Assembly: GCF_001653235.2 (NCBI RefSeq) | Contig: NC_035790.1 | Span: 8,308,001 to 8,372,000, forward strand | From: Pochonia chlamydosporia 170 | Lineage: Eukaryota; Ascomycota; Sordariomycetes; Hypocreales; Clavicipitaceae | Direction of reading: 5' to 3' | Length of the DNA: 64,000 nucleotides | Part shown: positions 24,301 through 35,587 of the stretch, piece after piece | Layout of the letters: the number at the start of each line of letters is the position of its first letter | Numbering within the stretch: the stretch's first letter is position 1 | The notes under the pieces: model-generated | Database searches by the model: none | Seen by the model: only the letters and a program-made list of their open reading frames with translations | Told to the model about the DNA's origin: nothing | Translations under genes and position numbers: made by a program

Positions 24301-24863
24301 AGAATAGTTGTAGATGAATATCAAAAATGAAGCTGCGCATCTCTTGGCTTTGGTGTGGAAGCAGTCGGGGGCTTGGAAGATGCAGTGTCTTCGCATCTTC
24401 GAAGAAAAAAGATATGAATCGTCTCGCATACTTTGATGAATTTGCATTACTGGAGACATGTAGTACAGATCACTTAATTCAAATGGTTATTTTTGGAAAA
24501 GTTTTGCAGACACAAAGAGACTAAGCAATAAATATCACCTTGTACCTACGGCATGACCGCGCTTCTATGAGAGCCAGAATAGTAGCACTTTACGTTATGT
24601 GTCATTCACAGAGCATTATGTCGAGAAGGATGATGACGTGAAGTAATTGGGAATAAGGTTGCCAAAAATAGTTGATATATATTAAAGCTCAATGCAATTA
24701 AGGAGTGGGATGTATTCAGCAATGAATTATACGGCAATGCACCATAATAACGCTACTGCTGCCTACCATGGCAAAATATTCAGCTCGGAACTATCCCTCC
24801 GAACAGCGGACCGTAGCCTGTCACTAATTGAGTATCCTAGCAGCCATCTTTAATTCGATACCA
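24301..24863. other. Intergenic stretch, AT-rich
   Basis: About 0.56 kb between convergent genes. Runs such as GTTGATATATATTAAAG (24672-24688) are consistent with 3' UTR and polyadenylation sequence. No gene is seen. Confidence 0.4.
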
Positions 24864-26696
24864 CTATGCGTTGCCCTGAGTTTTAATTCTCAGGAAAGGC
24901 ACGAGGAGCAAGCTGATGAAGCTCAAGGCGGTAGCAAACCAGAATAGCGCGGCATATGGCTCAAACGGATCGTTGACATAGTAGCCAGTTGTTGCAGGCT
25001 TCTCAGAGACGCTTGCAAAAATGGCAGCAAAAGCGCCAAGACCAATTGTAACCGCAAGCTTAATCGTCGTTTGGAACACAGAGCTGGCGATGGATTGTTG
25101 AGCGTTTGGCAACGCCGACACAACATACATCTAACGCATAATACGATCAGCAACACGGAATAGGAAAAGCCTTTTGCTTGCGATGCTCACATTCACCACG
25201 TTGAATTCTAAATCTGTGCCAACCACAACGATGCAAAGGGCTGGGAATGTAAACGCCCAGTATGAAGAGCCGGATCGTTGGACTGCAGCAAAGATAAAGG
25301 ATACCATGAATGCAGCAGCACCAATGCCCATCAACAACTTGTTAGAAACGCGATGCAAGATCCGTCCGGCAATAATCTAATTCCTTGGTCAAACACTAAC
25401 ATTACGGTTTTGGGTATGGGAGTACTCACATTCACAATGACACCACTAACTGCTGCGGGTAGCAAACACACGGCCGTGATTAGTGCAGAGTAGTGGAATA
25501 GCTCCTGAAGGTACAAGGCGGCAAAGAAGAACAAGGCCGGAAACGAAAGATAGCCAAGCAACAATATCACTAGAAGCTACATTGAGTTAGTCATTTGCTT
25601 CTTCCGTTCAATACAGAAACTTACAAGAGAAAACTCCCTATCACGCCAGATGTTCATAGGCATCAAGGGATGCGCGAACCTGTTCTCCCACCAGACGAAA
25701 CAGACCAACATCAGAAAGCCAAGAACAATGAAGACAATGATATACGGAGTTTTCCACCCTTGAGGCGCATCTGGGCCGACACTGGAGCAGTAATTAGTTC
25801 AGCTCTTAGCTTATGTTGCCTTATCAAATGGCGGAATTACCTGATGCCAGCTATGAAAAGGCCAATGCCACCGATTGTCAACGCAGCGCCAACAATGTCA
25901 AACTGCTTCAGCACTTCCAACGTCAACGGGAGTTTCTCGCCTTCATCTATGGGCACAGTGAAGCATGCCACAATCCCTACGAGGAGGTAAGTTATGGCAA
26001 GGAGCCAAAAGGACGCTGCCCATCCAAAGAACTGTGTCGCTATGCCGGAAAAAATGGAGCTGAACACAAAACCTAGATGGTTGCCAGAGCTGAAGCACGC
26101 AAAGGCATAATTCTTCCGCTTTGATGGCTTGTCATAGATACTTCCTAGCATGCCTTGAGCAGCAGGGATAGTGGCAGCAGATACCAAGCCCATGATTCCA
26201 TTCAGGATATCCAAAACAATCGCATTTCGAGAGAATCCGGTTGCGAGGGACGTCACAGCAAAGAGGAAGATGTTCGCAAGGAGTATGCCTCTTCGACCAA
26301 ACATATCAGCAACTTTGCCGAAAAACAGCAGAAATGACCCGGTGGTTAGTCTGTACATTGTTAGCAATTAACACAGCAGTCTATAGTACACACATAAAAG
26401 ACTCACGCTGAAGCAGATGTCATCCATGTTAACTGTGCTGTCGTCATACCCAGGTCTCTCTTTATAATGGCCGATATGACAAGAGTGCTTCCTTGCAAGA
26501 AGCTGGGCATTGCCACACTCATCGTCACAGTGAAAACGAATAGTATTTCGTGGACAGTTGAGCGGAAGATTCTTGGACGTTCATTGGGGTTAATTGGCGA
26601 GTTTTCCGCTGTCAACTGCGCACTGCGCCTGGAGCGAGGTGTCCCTTGACGTTCATCATGAGGCAATATAGCTAGCTCATGTTGAATCGTTGCCAT
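24864..26696 (-). CDS. MFS transporter, drug:H+ antiporter type
   Basis: Six exons (26696-26407, 26350-25841, 25781-25625, 25576-25430, 25376-25191, 25130-24864) join without frame conflict to 518 residues. Introns are 48-60 nt. The protein is almost entirely transmembrane, with about 14 helices, which suits the DHA2 branch of multidrug exporters in the plasma or vacuolar membrane. The conserved motif between helices 2 and 3 is present as GKVADMFGRRGILLANIFLF. Helices such as LLVILLLGYLSFPALFFFAA and TIKLAVTIGLGAFAAIFA are obvious. The cytosolic N-terminal 45 residues are polar (SRRSAQLTAENSPINPNERP). The substrate is unknown. No biosynthetic genes lie next to it, so a general efflux role is as likely as a cluster role. 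Confidence 0.88.
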
Positions 26697-27880
26697 TAAC
26701 CCGGTATTTCATATGTCTCTCGCAAGTAAGACTTTCGTAAGTTAGGATGAGGGGCATAGTGCAATACCTGAATGCTGGGTTGAGAAAGCAAGTCCTCAAG
26801 GAAGTCGGCATATAAGTGGTTGGGAGCATTCAATCTCACCGCTACTATCGGACTGCTTTAGGGAACGGACCCAATCTTTGGGAAAATTGTGTCACTTCTG
26901 TTGCTGACTCCCTGCAAATGGCCGGGTCTGTTGGAAGGATCCGTCGATCCTACCGAAGTTCGGTCGACTGTGCTCCTTGCTCAGGCCCAACAACATCTGC
27001 AGTGCCCGGTCAAAGCGTGGCACATAATCCCCCTTCAGGCCTCTCAGTTCCCCGTTACGAACTAAATCTGAGTAAGTCCAGTTGGTGTTAATTCTCGGTA
27101 ATATCCTGGATTGTGCCGTGTCAGGCCGCAGAGCGAAGCCAGCAATGGGTACCGTTTTGTCTCCAATAAGAACCCAGATCTGGTCGTCTAGTAAGTCTCA
27201 CCAACACAAGTGGAGTTTTGAGGTAAACGTAGTCTGAAAATTGGATCCTGTCCTTCGGTACTTCTCATATGTTGACATGAGAGCATAAAAACACCGTATT
27301 AAGTGTTGGATGCAATGGGCACCATGTCCGAATGTAGGCTTCTCCGGCCAACCGTTTAACCCGTCAATCAACGTTGACTACGCTCCGAAAGGTTGTAGAA
27401 TGATGTAGCGCATATGCGAAGAATGTACCAAAACATGAAACTGAACCATTAAGATGATGTTGATACTAGAAGCCGTCCAGTTGCGACTGGTTAAGGTTCA
27501 AGATAGTTACTTACGATCATTCCATCTCAGTCGGGCTTTTAATTGCAATCTATAGTCTACTTTCAGAGAATTCGGAAGTTTCAATGCCATTACCTTGCTG
27601 CCCCTGGACCTCACGATCTTTGTGACACTCTGCCACGACATCACGAAATGTCTTTTCAACATCATGCTCCGACAACCAGGTCAGATCTGGTCTATTCTTA
27701 AATCTCGCCATGAGTGCACTCTCTTCCTCCTCAGGCAAGGAATAAGTGGGAGTCTTTTTGTGCAGCTGAGAGTGTACACTATTTAGTAGGCGAGTTGCGC
27801 GTGGCCGTCTCGTCTTGTCATAGAGTTGCATGTTGACGATCAGGACGCCCACGCCCTGGTAAGTCACAGTATCACACGGA
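26697..27880. other. Gene-poor stretch
   Basis: About 1.2 kb. A minus-strand open frame at 27550-27888 has plausible composition (for example FKNRPDLTWLSEHDVEKTF) but no recognised domain, and it abuts the retroelement relic. It is left unassigned. The left part is the MFS promoter. Confidence 0.35.
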
Positions 27881-28380
27881 ATCGCCAAGTTCGCAAACGT
27901 CGACGCGATTATCGCAACCTTAAAGACGGTTTACAGTGACATAGACTCAGCCGCCACTGCACAAAAGGAGATATACGACATAAAACAAGGCCAGAAGTCA
28001 CTCGCAAGCTTTCTGCCAAAATGGATTACTATCGCCAAACTCACCAAATTTAAAGACAAATCTCTGATCTCCCATTTGAAACGTGCCTTTACCCCGATAT
28101 CACACGGAGGTTCGTTGTTCTTAAAGCTGCGCCGACCACTCTGGCGGAATTCATCGAACTTGTTCGGCAATGCGACAGCCAGTGCCGCCAACTTGACCCT
28201 GACTATCACAAGAAACAGCCTAGCAAGAATAATACCCCCTTCCAGGCCGACTCCCCTCCATCTCCGGCCCCCACACTCCAGCAACCACAAATGGAGGGTA
28301 TGCCATGGATTTGAACGCGGCCCCTGGAATAACCAGGAGAAAAAAGAATAGTCTCCATCGGAAGTCGCCACGGGAGACGC
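27881..28380 (+). mobile_element. Decayed Ty3/gypsy retrotransposon: gag remnant
   Basis: In one frame the sequence reads like the capsid region of fungal gypsy elements (VYSDIDSAATAQKEIYDIKQ, then SLASFLPKW and LISHLKRAF). After about 28090 the similarity moves to another frame (TTLAEFIELVRQCDSQCRQL, then DPDYHKK and PPSPAPTLQQPQMEGM). Near 28310 it shifts again (MDLNAAP). The reading frame is therefore broken by at least two indels. No zinc knuckle survives. It is not functional. Confidence 0.7.
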
Positions 28381-28431
28381 AAGAGAAAAGCAGCCTTACA
28401 ACTCTCCTCCCTAAACACTAACCAAGCCCAC

Positions 28432-28990
28432 TTGCTCTTACTATATACCGTAACTAAATACAGCAATGTGAGACAAGTTAGAACCAATTCCATGCTTGAC
28501 TCTGGCGCCACTAGGAAAGGATTTATAGACAAGACTTTTGCGCACACCAACAAATTCACATTTTACAAATTACAAAACCGTCGCTGGTTAAATGTGGTTA
28601 ATGGAAGACCCTCCTTAGCCGGCGATATCACTCACGCCGTTAAACTCCACATGGACATCAAATGACACAAAGAAAAGATTCTGTTTTATATAATAAAACT
28701 TGGGAAGTACATTACTATTCTCGGAAAAGCCTAGCTACTAGACTATAACTCCAATATTAACTGGAGCACAAACACGGTTACTTTCAACTCCAATCATTGC
28801 AGGACATACTGCATGGAGAAGGGACAATACCAACTTGGCAGTTTCCGGGGTTCTCCAGGCTACCACCCCTGAATGAGCTTCGGTCCCCTCGCACCCCAAA
28901 TGCGAAGCCAGATTTCCCGTTAATGGAACCTCTCAGGCCACGGACAGGGGTCAAGGTCCTCGTCCTAATATGGATCTCTTTGCGAGATTA
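28432..28990 (+). mobile_element. Decayed Ty3/gypsy retrotransposon: aspartic protease remnant
   Basis: An aspartic-protease core is seen as SMLDSGATRKGFIDKTFAH (Asp codon at 28498-28500). It is followed by GDITHAVKLHMDI, KLGKYITILGKA and NSNINWSTNTVTFNSNHC. This order is that of fungal Ty3/gypsy pol. The frame is closed by TGA at 28663-28665 and by TAG where a conserved Trp is expected (near 28730). Both can be explained by C-to-T or G-to-A changes, as expected of repeat-induced point mutation. No reverse transcriptase or integrase was found downstream. Together with the gag remnant this is one dead copy. Confidence 0.7.
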
Positions 28991-30521
28991 GATGAGCGTG
29001 CTTCCGCAGAACTAGCTTAAATTCGCTTAAGTTCCGTTAAGTTCATGATATTGGAATTCCTTCTTGGTTCTGGGTTCATTCGAGCGCGGCGATAGCTAGC
29101 GATCAGTGATAATTGTTCCATTGCACAGTTGTTGATAAGCCAAACGATACGATTTATTCTAGATGCATACATAAATTCTCGGTGTATTGGCGGTAGTCAA
29201 ACTCTCCAACTATTTCCTCTCTTCTATACCTCATGAGTATCTGGAGACGGGAGCAGCGTAATATCAACCCGATGGAGCAGGATGGCGAGAAAAGCATATG
29301 TCTCCCTTTTCGCCAGCACCCAACCAAGGCAGTATGTAGGTTAACTAGCAAACGGTCGGTAGTATGGCTTGTACGTTCTCATGTTCTTGAGGAATCTATC
29401 AGGGTCGAATTGATCATTTCGTGTGGCTTCGCAACTGAGATACGTGGGCTATGTCGTATGGGTTAAGAGGCATCAAAGAAGCCTTCGAAGGGCTTGAAAT
29501 CTCAGGTAATAATTGGAGCATGAATTCAAATATCTTCTCGTATTCAGTTTAGCAAGCAACTTATGTATCCTTAAATTCAAGAGGCAAACGCCACCTAACT
29601 GCAATCTCTTTTCTCAGAAACATGGTGCGAACTCAGCGGCAGATTCGAAACTCTGTTCTTACTATCATTACCCATCACAATGTACCAGGCGTATGCCGTG
29701 AAATCTGACCTCTTTTTCCGCATTCCTACTAGGACCGTTCCTAAAACACTACCTGTAGCTAGGGACTATCGCCTGCTTCTATATATCTTAGAAGTACCAG
29801 CTCGGGCTATCGTCTAATACAGATAAGACCAATGACGAATTACAATGAACCCAATACAGGCCCTAGTTGTGCAGCAAACCCGTCAGTCGTCGGATGATTA
29901 CCGCGAAATTCAGAGACACTGGTGGCATTGTCTCGTACAGGATTACAATAAACTGCATACGGAGGAGAGACGTAGTGTAGGTTACTGGGAAACTCAAATA
30001 ATGGCCTTGCAATGCCGGAGACTTGTGACCGATGCCCGCTCTGAATCCGTCCATTTGAGTGCCGTGGAATCCATTGGCGCATGAATCCAAGCCGAGATGA
30101 ACGACACTGTGAGGCATTAATGTGTTTAGCCACCGATAAAACTGCATAAGTCTATTAGTTGTTTTATATCTTTTTAGTTTAACATGCCACCTCTGAATAT
30201 AACCTTACGTATTTGTTTCGGCGCGCTTATACCAGAGACACAGCAGCTCGCAGATGAGTCGCTGGGATGCAACGCGATATGACAGCCTGTCCGTGCCTAT
30301 CACATATGCACCATAAGCCAGGCAAGTCTAGACTCCTTATTTTAACACGAGACATACGTATTGTCCTGCAAATAAACCTGCTAAGCTAGGAAAGAAAAAG
30401 TATAAAGTGATAGTACTATCGCCTTATGAAATTATTAATTGGGAACTCTATCGCGTATTATTACTTGTTATATCTCTCCCCTTTTTTCAAACGGCCATAA
30501 TATTCTAATACTTTATATAAG
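28991..30521. other. AT-rich gene-poor stretch, probable transposon debris
   Basis: About 1.5 kb with many stops in all frames and long AT-rich runs (for example 30400-30520). A short open frame at 29845-30084 has no recognised domain. It likely continues the retroelement debris and holds the promoter of the secreted cysteine-rich gene. Confidence 0.4.
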
Positions 30522-30746
30522 ATGAAGTTTACTAGCATTCTCCTTGGTGCTGCCGCCCTATCTGCTACAGGCAATGCATGCAAGTGTTGGCTCCGCAATA
30601 TGTATGATGAGAGCTTAACACAAAAGTGCTGCAAGGAAGCCGGCGGTTACTTTACCGGGACCGACTGCACTGCCAACAGCCTGCCGGACCCTGCCAAGAT
30701 TTTTGACTCATGCTGCGGCTATTACGGTGCTCAAAACGATTGCTAA
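30522..30746 (+). CDS. Small secreted cysteine-rich protein, effector-like
   Basis: A 74-residue product with a textbook signal peptide (MKFTSILLGAAALSATGNA, cut before or near ACKCW). Eight cysteines follow in the mature part: CKC, KCCKE, TDC, SCCGY and a final NDC. This spacing with two CC pairs is typical of fungal small secreted proteins that act outside the cell or in a host. The gene sits alone in AT-rich DNA next to retrotransposon debris, a common effector setting. After the TAA stop the same frame stays open for 18 codons (30747-30800, beginning CPAIGKKA). A well-formed GT-AG sequence follows (30801-30871, CTAACT branch). The present stop may thus be a secondary truncation (CAA to TAA would be one transition). 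The role is unknown. Confidence 0.7.
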   Translation: MKFTSILLGAAALSATGNACKCWLRNMYDESLTQKCCKEAGGYFTGTDCTANSLPDPAKIFDSCCGYYGAQNDC

Positions 30747-30871
30747 TGCCCTGCCATTGGCAAGAAGGCTAAGGGAAATATAGCTTTCGAGTATCTCAAG
30801 GTACGGTTTTCTCTATAAGATACAGAAACTAAGTTGTGCGTTAAAAAGGGCTTTCTAACTCTTGTTTCCAG

Positions 30872-32056
30872 TATAGGGCACGCTTTAATGGAAAGTTGAG
30901 AAATCTACCAATTCACTATCTAGCTTGCGCAAAGATTGATTAACCTTCGCTACATTCATTTGGACTACTTAAATATATTATTTTTTATCATGCTCATAGT
31001 TTCCTTTTCAGATGCGACAAGTGGACGATGTACCGGTAAGAGATGCTGCAGTGTACGGAAACACAACGGGTAGACCTCTCATTCTATTTGGGAGGTAAGT
31101 CACCGCTGGACGGAGCGAAATGGAAGCCCAATCTGGCTGCAGTACGAGCAACTAAACGATTCGTGATGGCCACTGGCAGTCTCGACAACTAGATAACGTA
31201 ACCCTTACCTTCTTTATCCCCTTACTATCAGCCTTCACCTCATGTCTTAAGCTGGCACCGCTTCAGCTGCCGTAGATAGGATGTTGAACACTTGAGAAGT
31301 GGCTCCAAGCTTACCCGCAGATTCACCATACACATCACATGAGAAACCGTAGTACGCCTGGAAGCTAGCGGCTAGGAACCAAATTCGGAGGACACTAACG
31401 CAAGGGCTACTACGAGGTACAGACGGGACTGGAGCTTCGTATGTTACATAAGTACGGAGTAGATAGCTGCCCTATTTGAGGGATCTCCACTGGGCGTAAT
31501 AGATATTGTGTGTGTGTTGTAGCAGGACACCGAACGACTTGTAATCAGCGTAAGGCTTCTAACAGAAAAATGGTGACCGACGAGGACAAGGGAGCTACAA
31601 CTCAAGCGTTATGCCATCTATTGAGTGACCTTTAAAAGAGGCGGCTCACCTAGGCATCTATACATAGCTCACCCGGTCTTGACCTCCTGCCTGGAGCTAA
31701 ATCCGCATTTTCCTCGGAGTCTCTTAGGATCTATTGATATTTCGCCTTCCACGTAAGCCCAGGCCATCCAGTATGCCGCGCGGAGGTGCACAACCTGATT
31801 TGCAGGATGACGTGTTCGAAATACTTGTGATACACAAGTATATTGTCTAGTACAACTCAGTATTTTCGTGCACAAGCACCATCAAATACGTAAGACAAGT
31901 CATTCTTCATATTCCGTTCCAATTACGCCACATATGCTCTATCAAATAAGGATTCCCAAGAAGATATAATCACGTGGTTCAAGTAGCCTCGTGTAATGTA
32001 AAATAATGCCCTAATACATACTAGAAAAGCGTTCAACAAGTGTGAGTGGTCGTAGG
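30872..32056. other. Gene-poor stretch
   Basis: About 1.2 kb downstream of the effector-like gene. AT-rich at its left end; contains ACGGAGTA (31453-31460). No coding region, RNA gene or LTR was recognised. Confidence 0.4.
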
Positions 32057-33201
32057 CTAATCATCCCACTCCTCGTCCAGTTGATCGATAAGTCGGTTTT
32101 CCGCATCAGAATTTCGATACCGAGGGCTTGAATTGAGATGGGAATAGCCTCGTCGGCCTGGTAAACACCGTGCGCAAGAAGAAAATGCAATGACGAACAT
32201 ATCCTAGACAAAACTGTTAGCTCTCGTGCAGTCTTCAGACGGTCCGTCCTGGGGAATACGCACGCTAAAGAAACTCCAAATACCTGCCCATAAACTGTAA
32301 TTTGGCAATTGCCGCCATCCACGTGCGTTGCTGATAGTTCGGTTGTAAAACACACCGCCGAGCACGTACACAAGAAAGGCGATGACAAGAATGATGCCAA
32401 ATACGCTGCCAGGACCAACACTTCCTGGCTTGTGTGGCTCTGCTTGCGCGCAGGCATGAATTGACCGTGCCTCAAAGAAATACGAGCATTCATCCTCATC
32501 AACGCCAACAAACGAAATGCTTGCTTGGGATGAGGTGGGATCTCGATCACAGAGAAACGAGATTGTGGTTGACTTTCGGCGAGACGATTTCTCTTCCTTC
32601 TCGTCTTTTAAGGTTTCGATTTCGTGAGGTTGGCTCTTCGAGTTTGATTCCTTGTTTCCATGGTCATACGCAGCTGAATACGACGAAGGGCTTCGCCCGC
32701 TCTTGTTCGATTTCGTGTTCCCGCATAGAGAGCCGCCTGTATACTGCAAGACCAGCTTGCGACCACGGCTTACCAGGTTCATCGACTCGGAGCTAGTTTG
32801 ACAGTCAGCTTCTACTATCCTATCTTCAGTGCCAGTTCACACAAGACTCACCCTATTGAGTAAATACTGCCATGGGACATGTAATATGCGCTGACATTTG
32901 CCCATTGGCTTTTCGAAACTCCCATCACATCCGTGACTGGGTCTACGACCGCTCCACATATGTTCATGGTAAAGTTCTTGCCATAGTCGTACCCTCTCGA
33001 GTGATAGTCTTTCGTAATCCCAGTCTTGTGCTTTCCCTTATCCGCCGGATGAGCTGTGTCAGGTCGCAAGTCGAAGAAACCCCCCGTTCCGGAAGACGCA
33101 GTCGCCGTGCATGCTGGGACATGCGTTGTGGATGACGGTGTTTCCTTTGCGCCAGCAAGAGAAGCGGCCACCAACACCGAGCCCAATAAACTCTTTCGCA
33201 T
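32057..33201 (-). CDS. mrl1: MRL1-type vacuolar sorting receptor (mannose-6-phosphate-receptor homology domain)
   Basis: Three exons (33201-32852, 32792-32264, 32203-32057) give 341 residues of a type I membrane protein. The family cycles between Golgi and endosome and sorts hydrolases to the vacuole. A signal peptide (MRKSLLGSVLVAASLAGA) is followed by a lumenal MRH-like domain: GFFDLRPDTA, then NFTMNICGAVVDPV, SKSQWANVSAYY, RGRKLVLQYTGGSLC, ISFLCDRDP and DECSYFFEARSIHAC. The Arg, Glu and Tyr typical of the sugar pocket are seen in the last two. One membrane span (VFGIILVIAFLVYVLGGVFY) leads to a cytosolic tail with RGWRQLPNY and the acidic end DEEWDD, which may be sorting signals. A Lys/Ser-rich insert (about residues 140-190) interrupts the lumenal domain. 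Introns are 59 and 60 nt. It is divergent from ERG24. Confidence 0.85.
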
Positions 33202-34000
33202 CGTATCGGAAGTCTGCAGATCGTGGTGGTTCAGTGGGATGTGCTCGGAGCCGCAGGATCAGCGCTCACGGCGGCGCAATGATAAGGAGTGTGCGGAAGC
33301 GGCGTAATATATCAATTGCCAATTGACAAAAAATGCAGAGCAAGAATAAGTTCAATCCAATTTCGGGTGTCAGGATTCTAATGACGAAAAGAACGACGCT
33401 AAAGCTGTTGCTTTAGTACAAAGTCTCAGCCTTGGAAGCTAGACTCGTCGTCGAGGTGAGCTTTGCGACAACTGGCCACGTTAGACAAGTGAATAAGATT
33501 GGCTGGCTTTGCGTGTCTCCTTGGAGCCACATGCAAAAGAAGAAAGTCTACTGAGGAAGGTGCGAAAGCTGCAATTTGGACCAGTGAGCTCTTGCGCTGC
33601 TCTCGGCCATCTCCAGTGTCTCCTGCGCTAAACCAAGAAGCTTTGGTGGGGGCGGCCAGCTAAAGATGGGTTGCCCCGGCGCGGTAAAACAATTCATCCG
33701 CCATCCTCACATCTGCCCCGACAGCGCTAAGCTGGTTCGGGCTAACTACAGCCATTGACGGTGATGAGACGATCCGGATGGCTAGCTTCCTGACATAAAT
33801 CTACAACTACGACCCCAATCGGATTTCAGGAGGAGCCGTGTCTCTTGTCGCATCCTCCTTCCCCCTCTCCGATCTGACGTCGTAGAGTGGCTGGGAGTCT
33901 TGCATCGACTTAAAAGACGCGACAAAGTGCTCTACCTCGATCGAAGTCGTCAAACTGCTACCCAGTTCACTGGTCACATAGCTCCGCCAAAGTCACAAAA
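33202..34000. promoter_or_regulatory. Divergent promoter region (mrl1 / erg24)
   Basis: About 800 bp separate the two start codons. The erg24 side (about 33830-34000) is pyrimidine-rich on the coding strand, as is common in fungal housekeeping promoters and 5' UTRs. No sterol-response site is claimed. Confidence 0.4.
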
Positions 34001-35587
34001 ATGGCCAAATCAAAGGCTACCACCAAAGCAGCGGCTCCTGCTGAGCACGGCTACGAATTCTTCGGCCCGTAAGTACGCCACTCTATTGGACATTTGGATG
34101 AATGCTAATAGATCAAAAAAGTCCCGGTGCCTTTGGTATTTCGTTTGGCCTTCCCATCCTCGTCTACGTTTTCACGTTTGCCTGCAACGACATCTCAGGA
34201 TGCCCCGCGCCGTCGCTCCTAAACCCTCGCTCCCTGTCGTTAGATCAACTAAAGCTCGAAGTTGGCTGGCCTGAAGATGGCATCTGGGGTGTTGCCAGCT
34301 GGAAGGCCACCGGCGCAGTCCTCGCATACTATCTTGTCAATTTGATCTTGTACCGTGCCTTGCCCGCGACCGAAGTGGAAGGCACTGTGCTGAGCTCTGG
34401 CGGACGCCTCAAATACAGATTCAACAGTGAGTGAACCGACACAGCCTCCAGTCTACCCACGAATGCTTCGGTGGCTAATTTTTCTGGCAGCTTTCTACTC
34501 CAACACGGCAACGTTGGCTGCCCTTGCAGCCGGAACCGCCGCCCAAGGTGCTGAATTCCCCGTTTGGGTTTTCATCAGCGAGAATTATCTCCAAATCCTG
34601 ACTGCTTGTATTGGCATTGCCTATGCTATTGCCACATTTGTATACGTACGCAGCTTTAGTGTCAAGGCTGGAAACAAGCAACTTCGAGAGCTTGCTGCAG
34701 GTGGACACTCCGGAAACTTGCTCTACGACTGGTTCATCGGCCGCGAATTGAACCCCCGAGTCACAATCCCCCTCATCGGAGAAGTCGATCTCAAAGAGTG
34801 GTGTGAGTTGCGCCCCGGCATGATGGGCTGGATCATCCTCAATTGTTCTTGGTGTGCTCAGCAGTACCGCAACTTTGGCTACGTCACTGATAGCATCATC
34901 TGCATCACTGTTGTGCAAGCGTTGTACATTGTCGACTCGTGGTGGTTTGAGCCTGCAATCTTGACCACCATGGACATCACCACTGACGGTTTTGGCATGA
35001 TGCTTGCTTTTGGCGATCTCGTCTGGGTTCCTTTCGTATATTCCATGCAAACTCGGTATTTGTCAGTCCATCCGTTGTCCCTTGGACCCGTGGGCCTTGC
35101 TGGCACCGTATCTCTCATTGTCCTCGGTTTCTACATCTTCCGCTCCGCCAACAGTCAAAAGAATGCTTTCCGCACCAATCCCAAAGACCCTGGTGTTGCA
35201 CACCTGAAGTACATTGAAACCAAGACGGGCAGCAAGCTTCTCATCTCCGGCTGGTGGGGCATCGCTCGCCATATCAACTATCTTGGTGATTGGATTCAAT
35301 CGTGGCCATACAGTCTTCCCACTGGACTTGCTGGCTACCAGATTCTGGCTGCCAGTGCCGGAGCCGCCTCCGAGGGCGCATACATCATGAAGGATGGCCG
35401 TCAGATTATTCAAGGCGTCGCTCGAGGGTGGGGCATGCCCATTACCTACTTCTACATTGTTTATTTTGCCGTCCTCCTTATCCACCGTGATCGTCGTGAT
35501 GACGAGAAGTGCCACCGCAAATACGGAGAGGATTGGGAGGAGTACAAGAAGATTGTCCGGTGGAGGATTGTTCCTGGCATTTACTAA
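34001..35587 (+). CDS. erg24: Delta(14)-sterol reductase (ergosterol biosynthesis)
   Basis: Three exons (34001-34068, 34122-34426, 34491-35587) give 489 residues, the usual length. In the ER the enzyme reduces the C14-C15 double bond left after lanosterol demethylation, using NADPH. The start MAKSKATTKAAAPAEHGYEF leads into FFGPPGAFGISFGLP at the first splice. Family landmarks include WFIGRELNPR, RPGMMGWIILN, DGFGMMLAFGDL and WVPFVYSMQTRYL. The C-terminal signatures LLISGWWGIARHINYLGDW and HRDRRDDEKCHRKYGEDW follow, and the protein ends RIVPGIY. There are eight to nine membrane helices. Both introns are 53-64 nt with consensus ends. Nothing suggests loss of function. Confidence 0.95.

Noticed and set aside
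27550..27888. 112-codon minus-strand frame next to the gag remnant
   Set aside because: Protein-like composition but no domain, no intron signals and no support from neighbours; may be an antisense shadow of retroelement debris.
34475..35515. Antisense frames opposite erg24 (191 and 150 codons)
   Set aside because: Shadow frames of a well-supported membrane-enzyme gene; compositions do not resemble a protein family.
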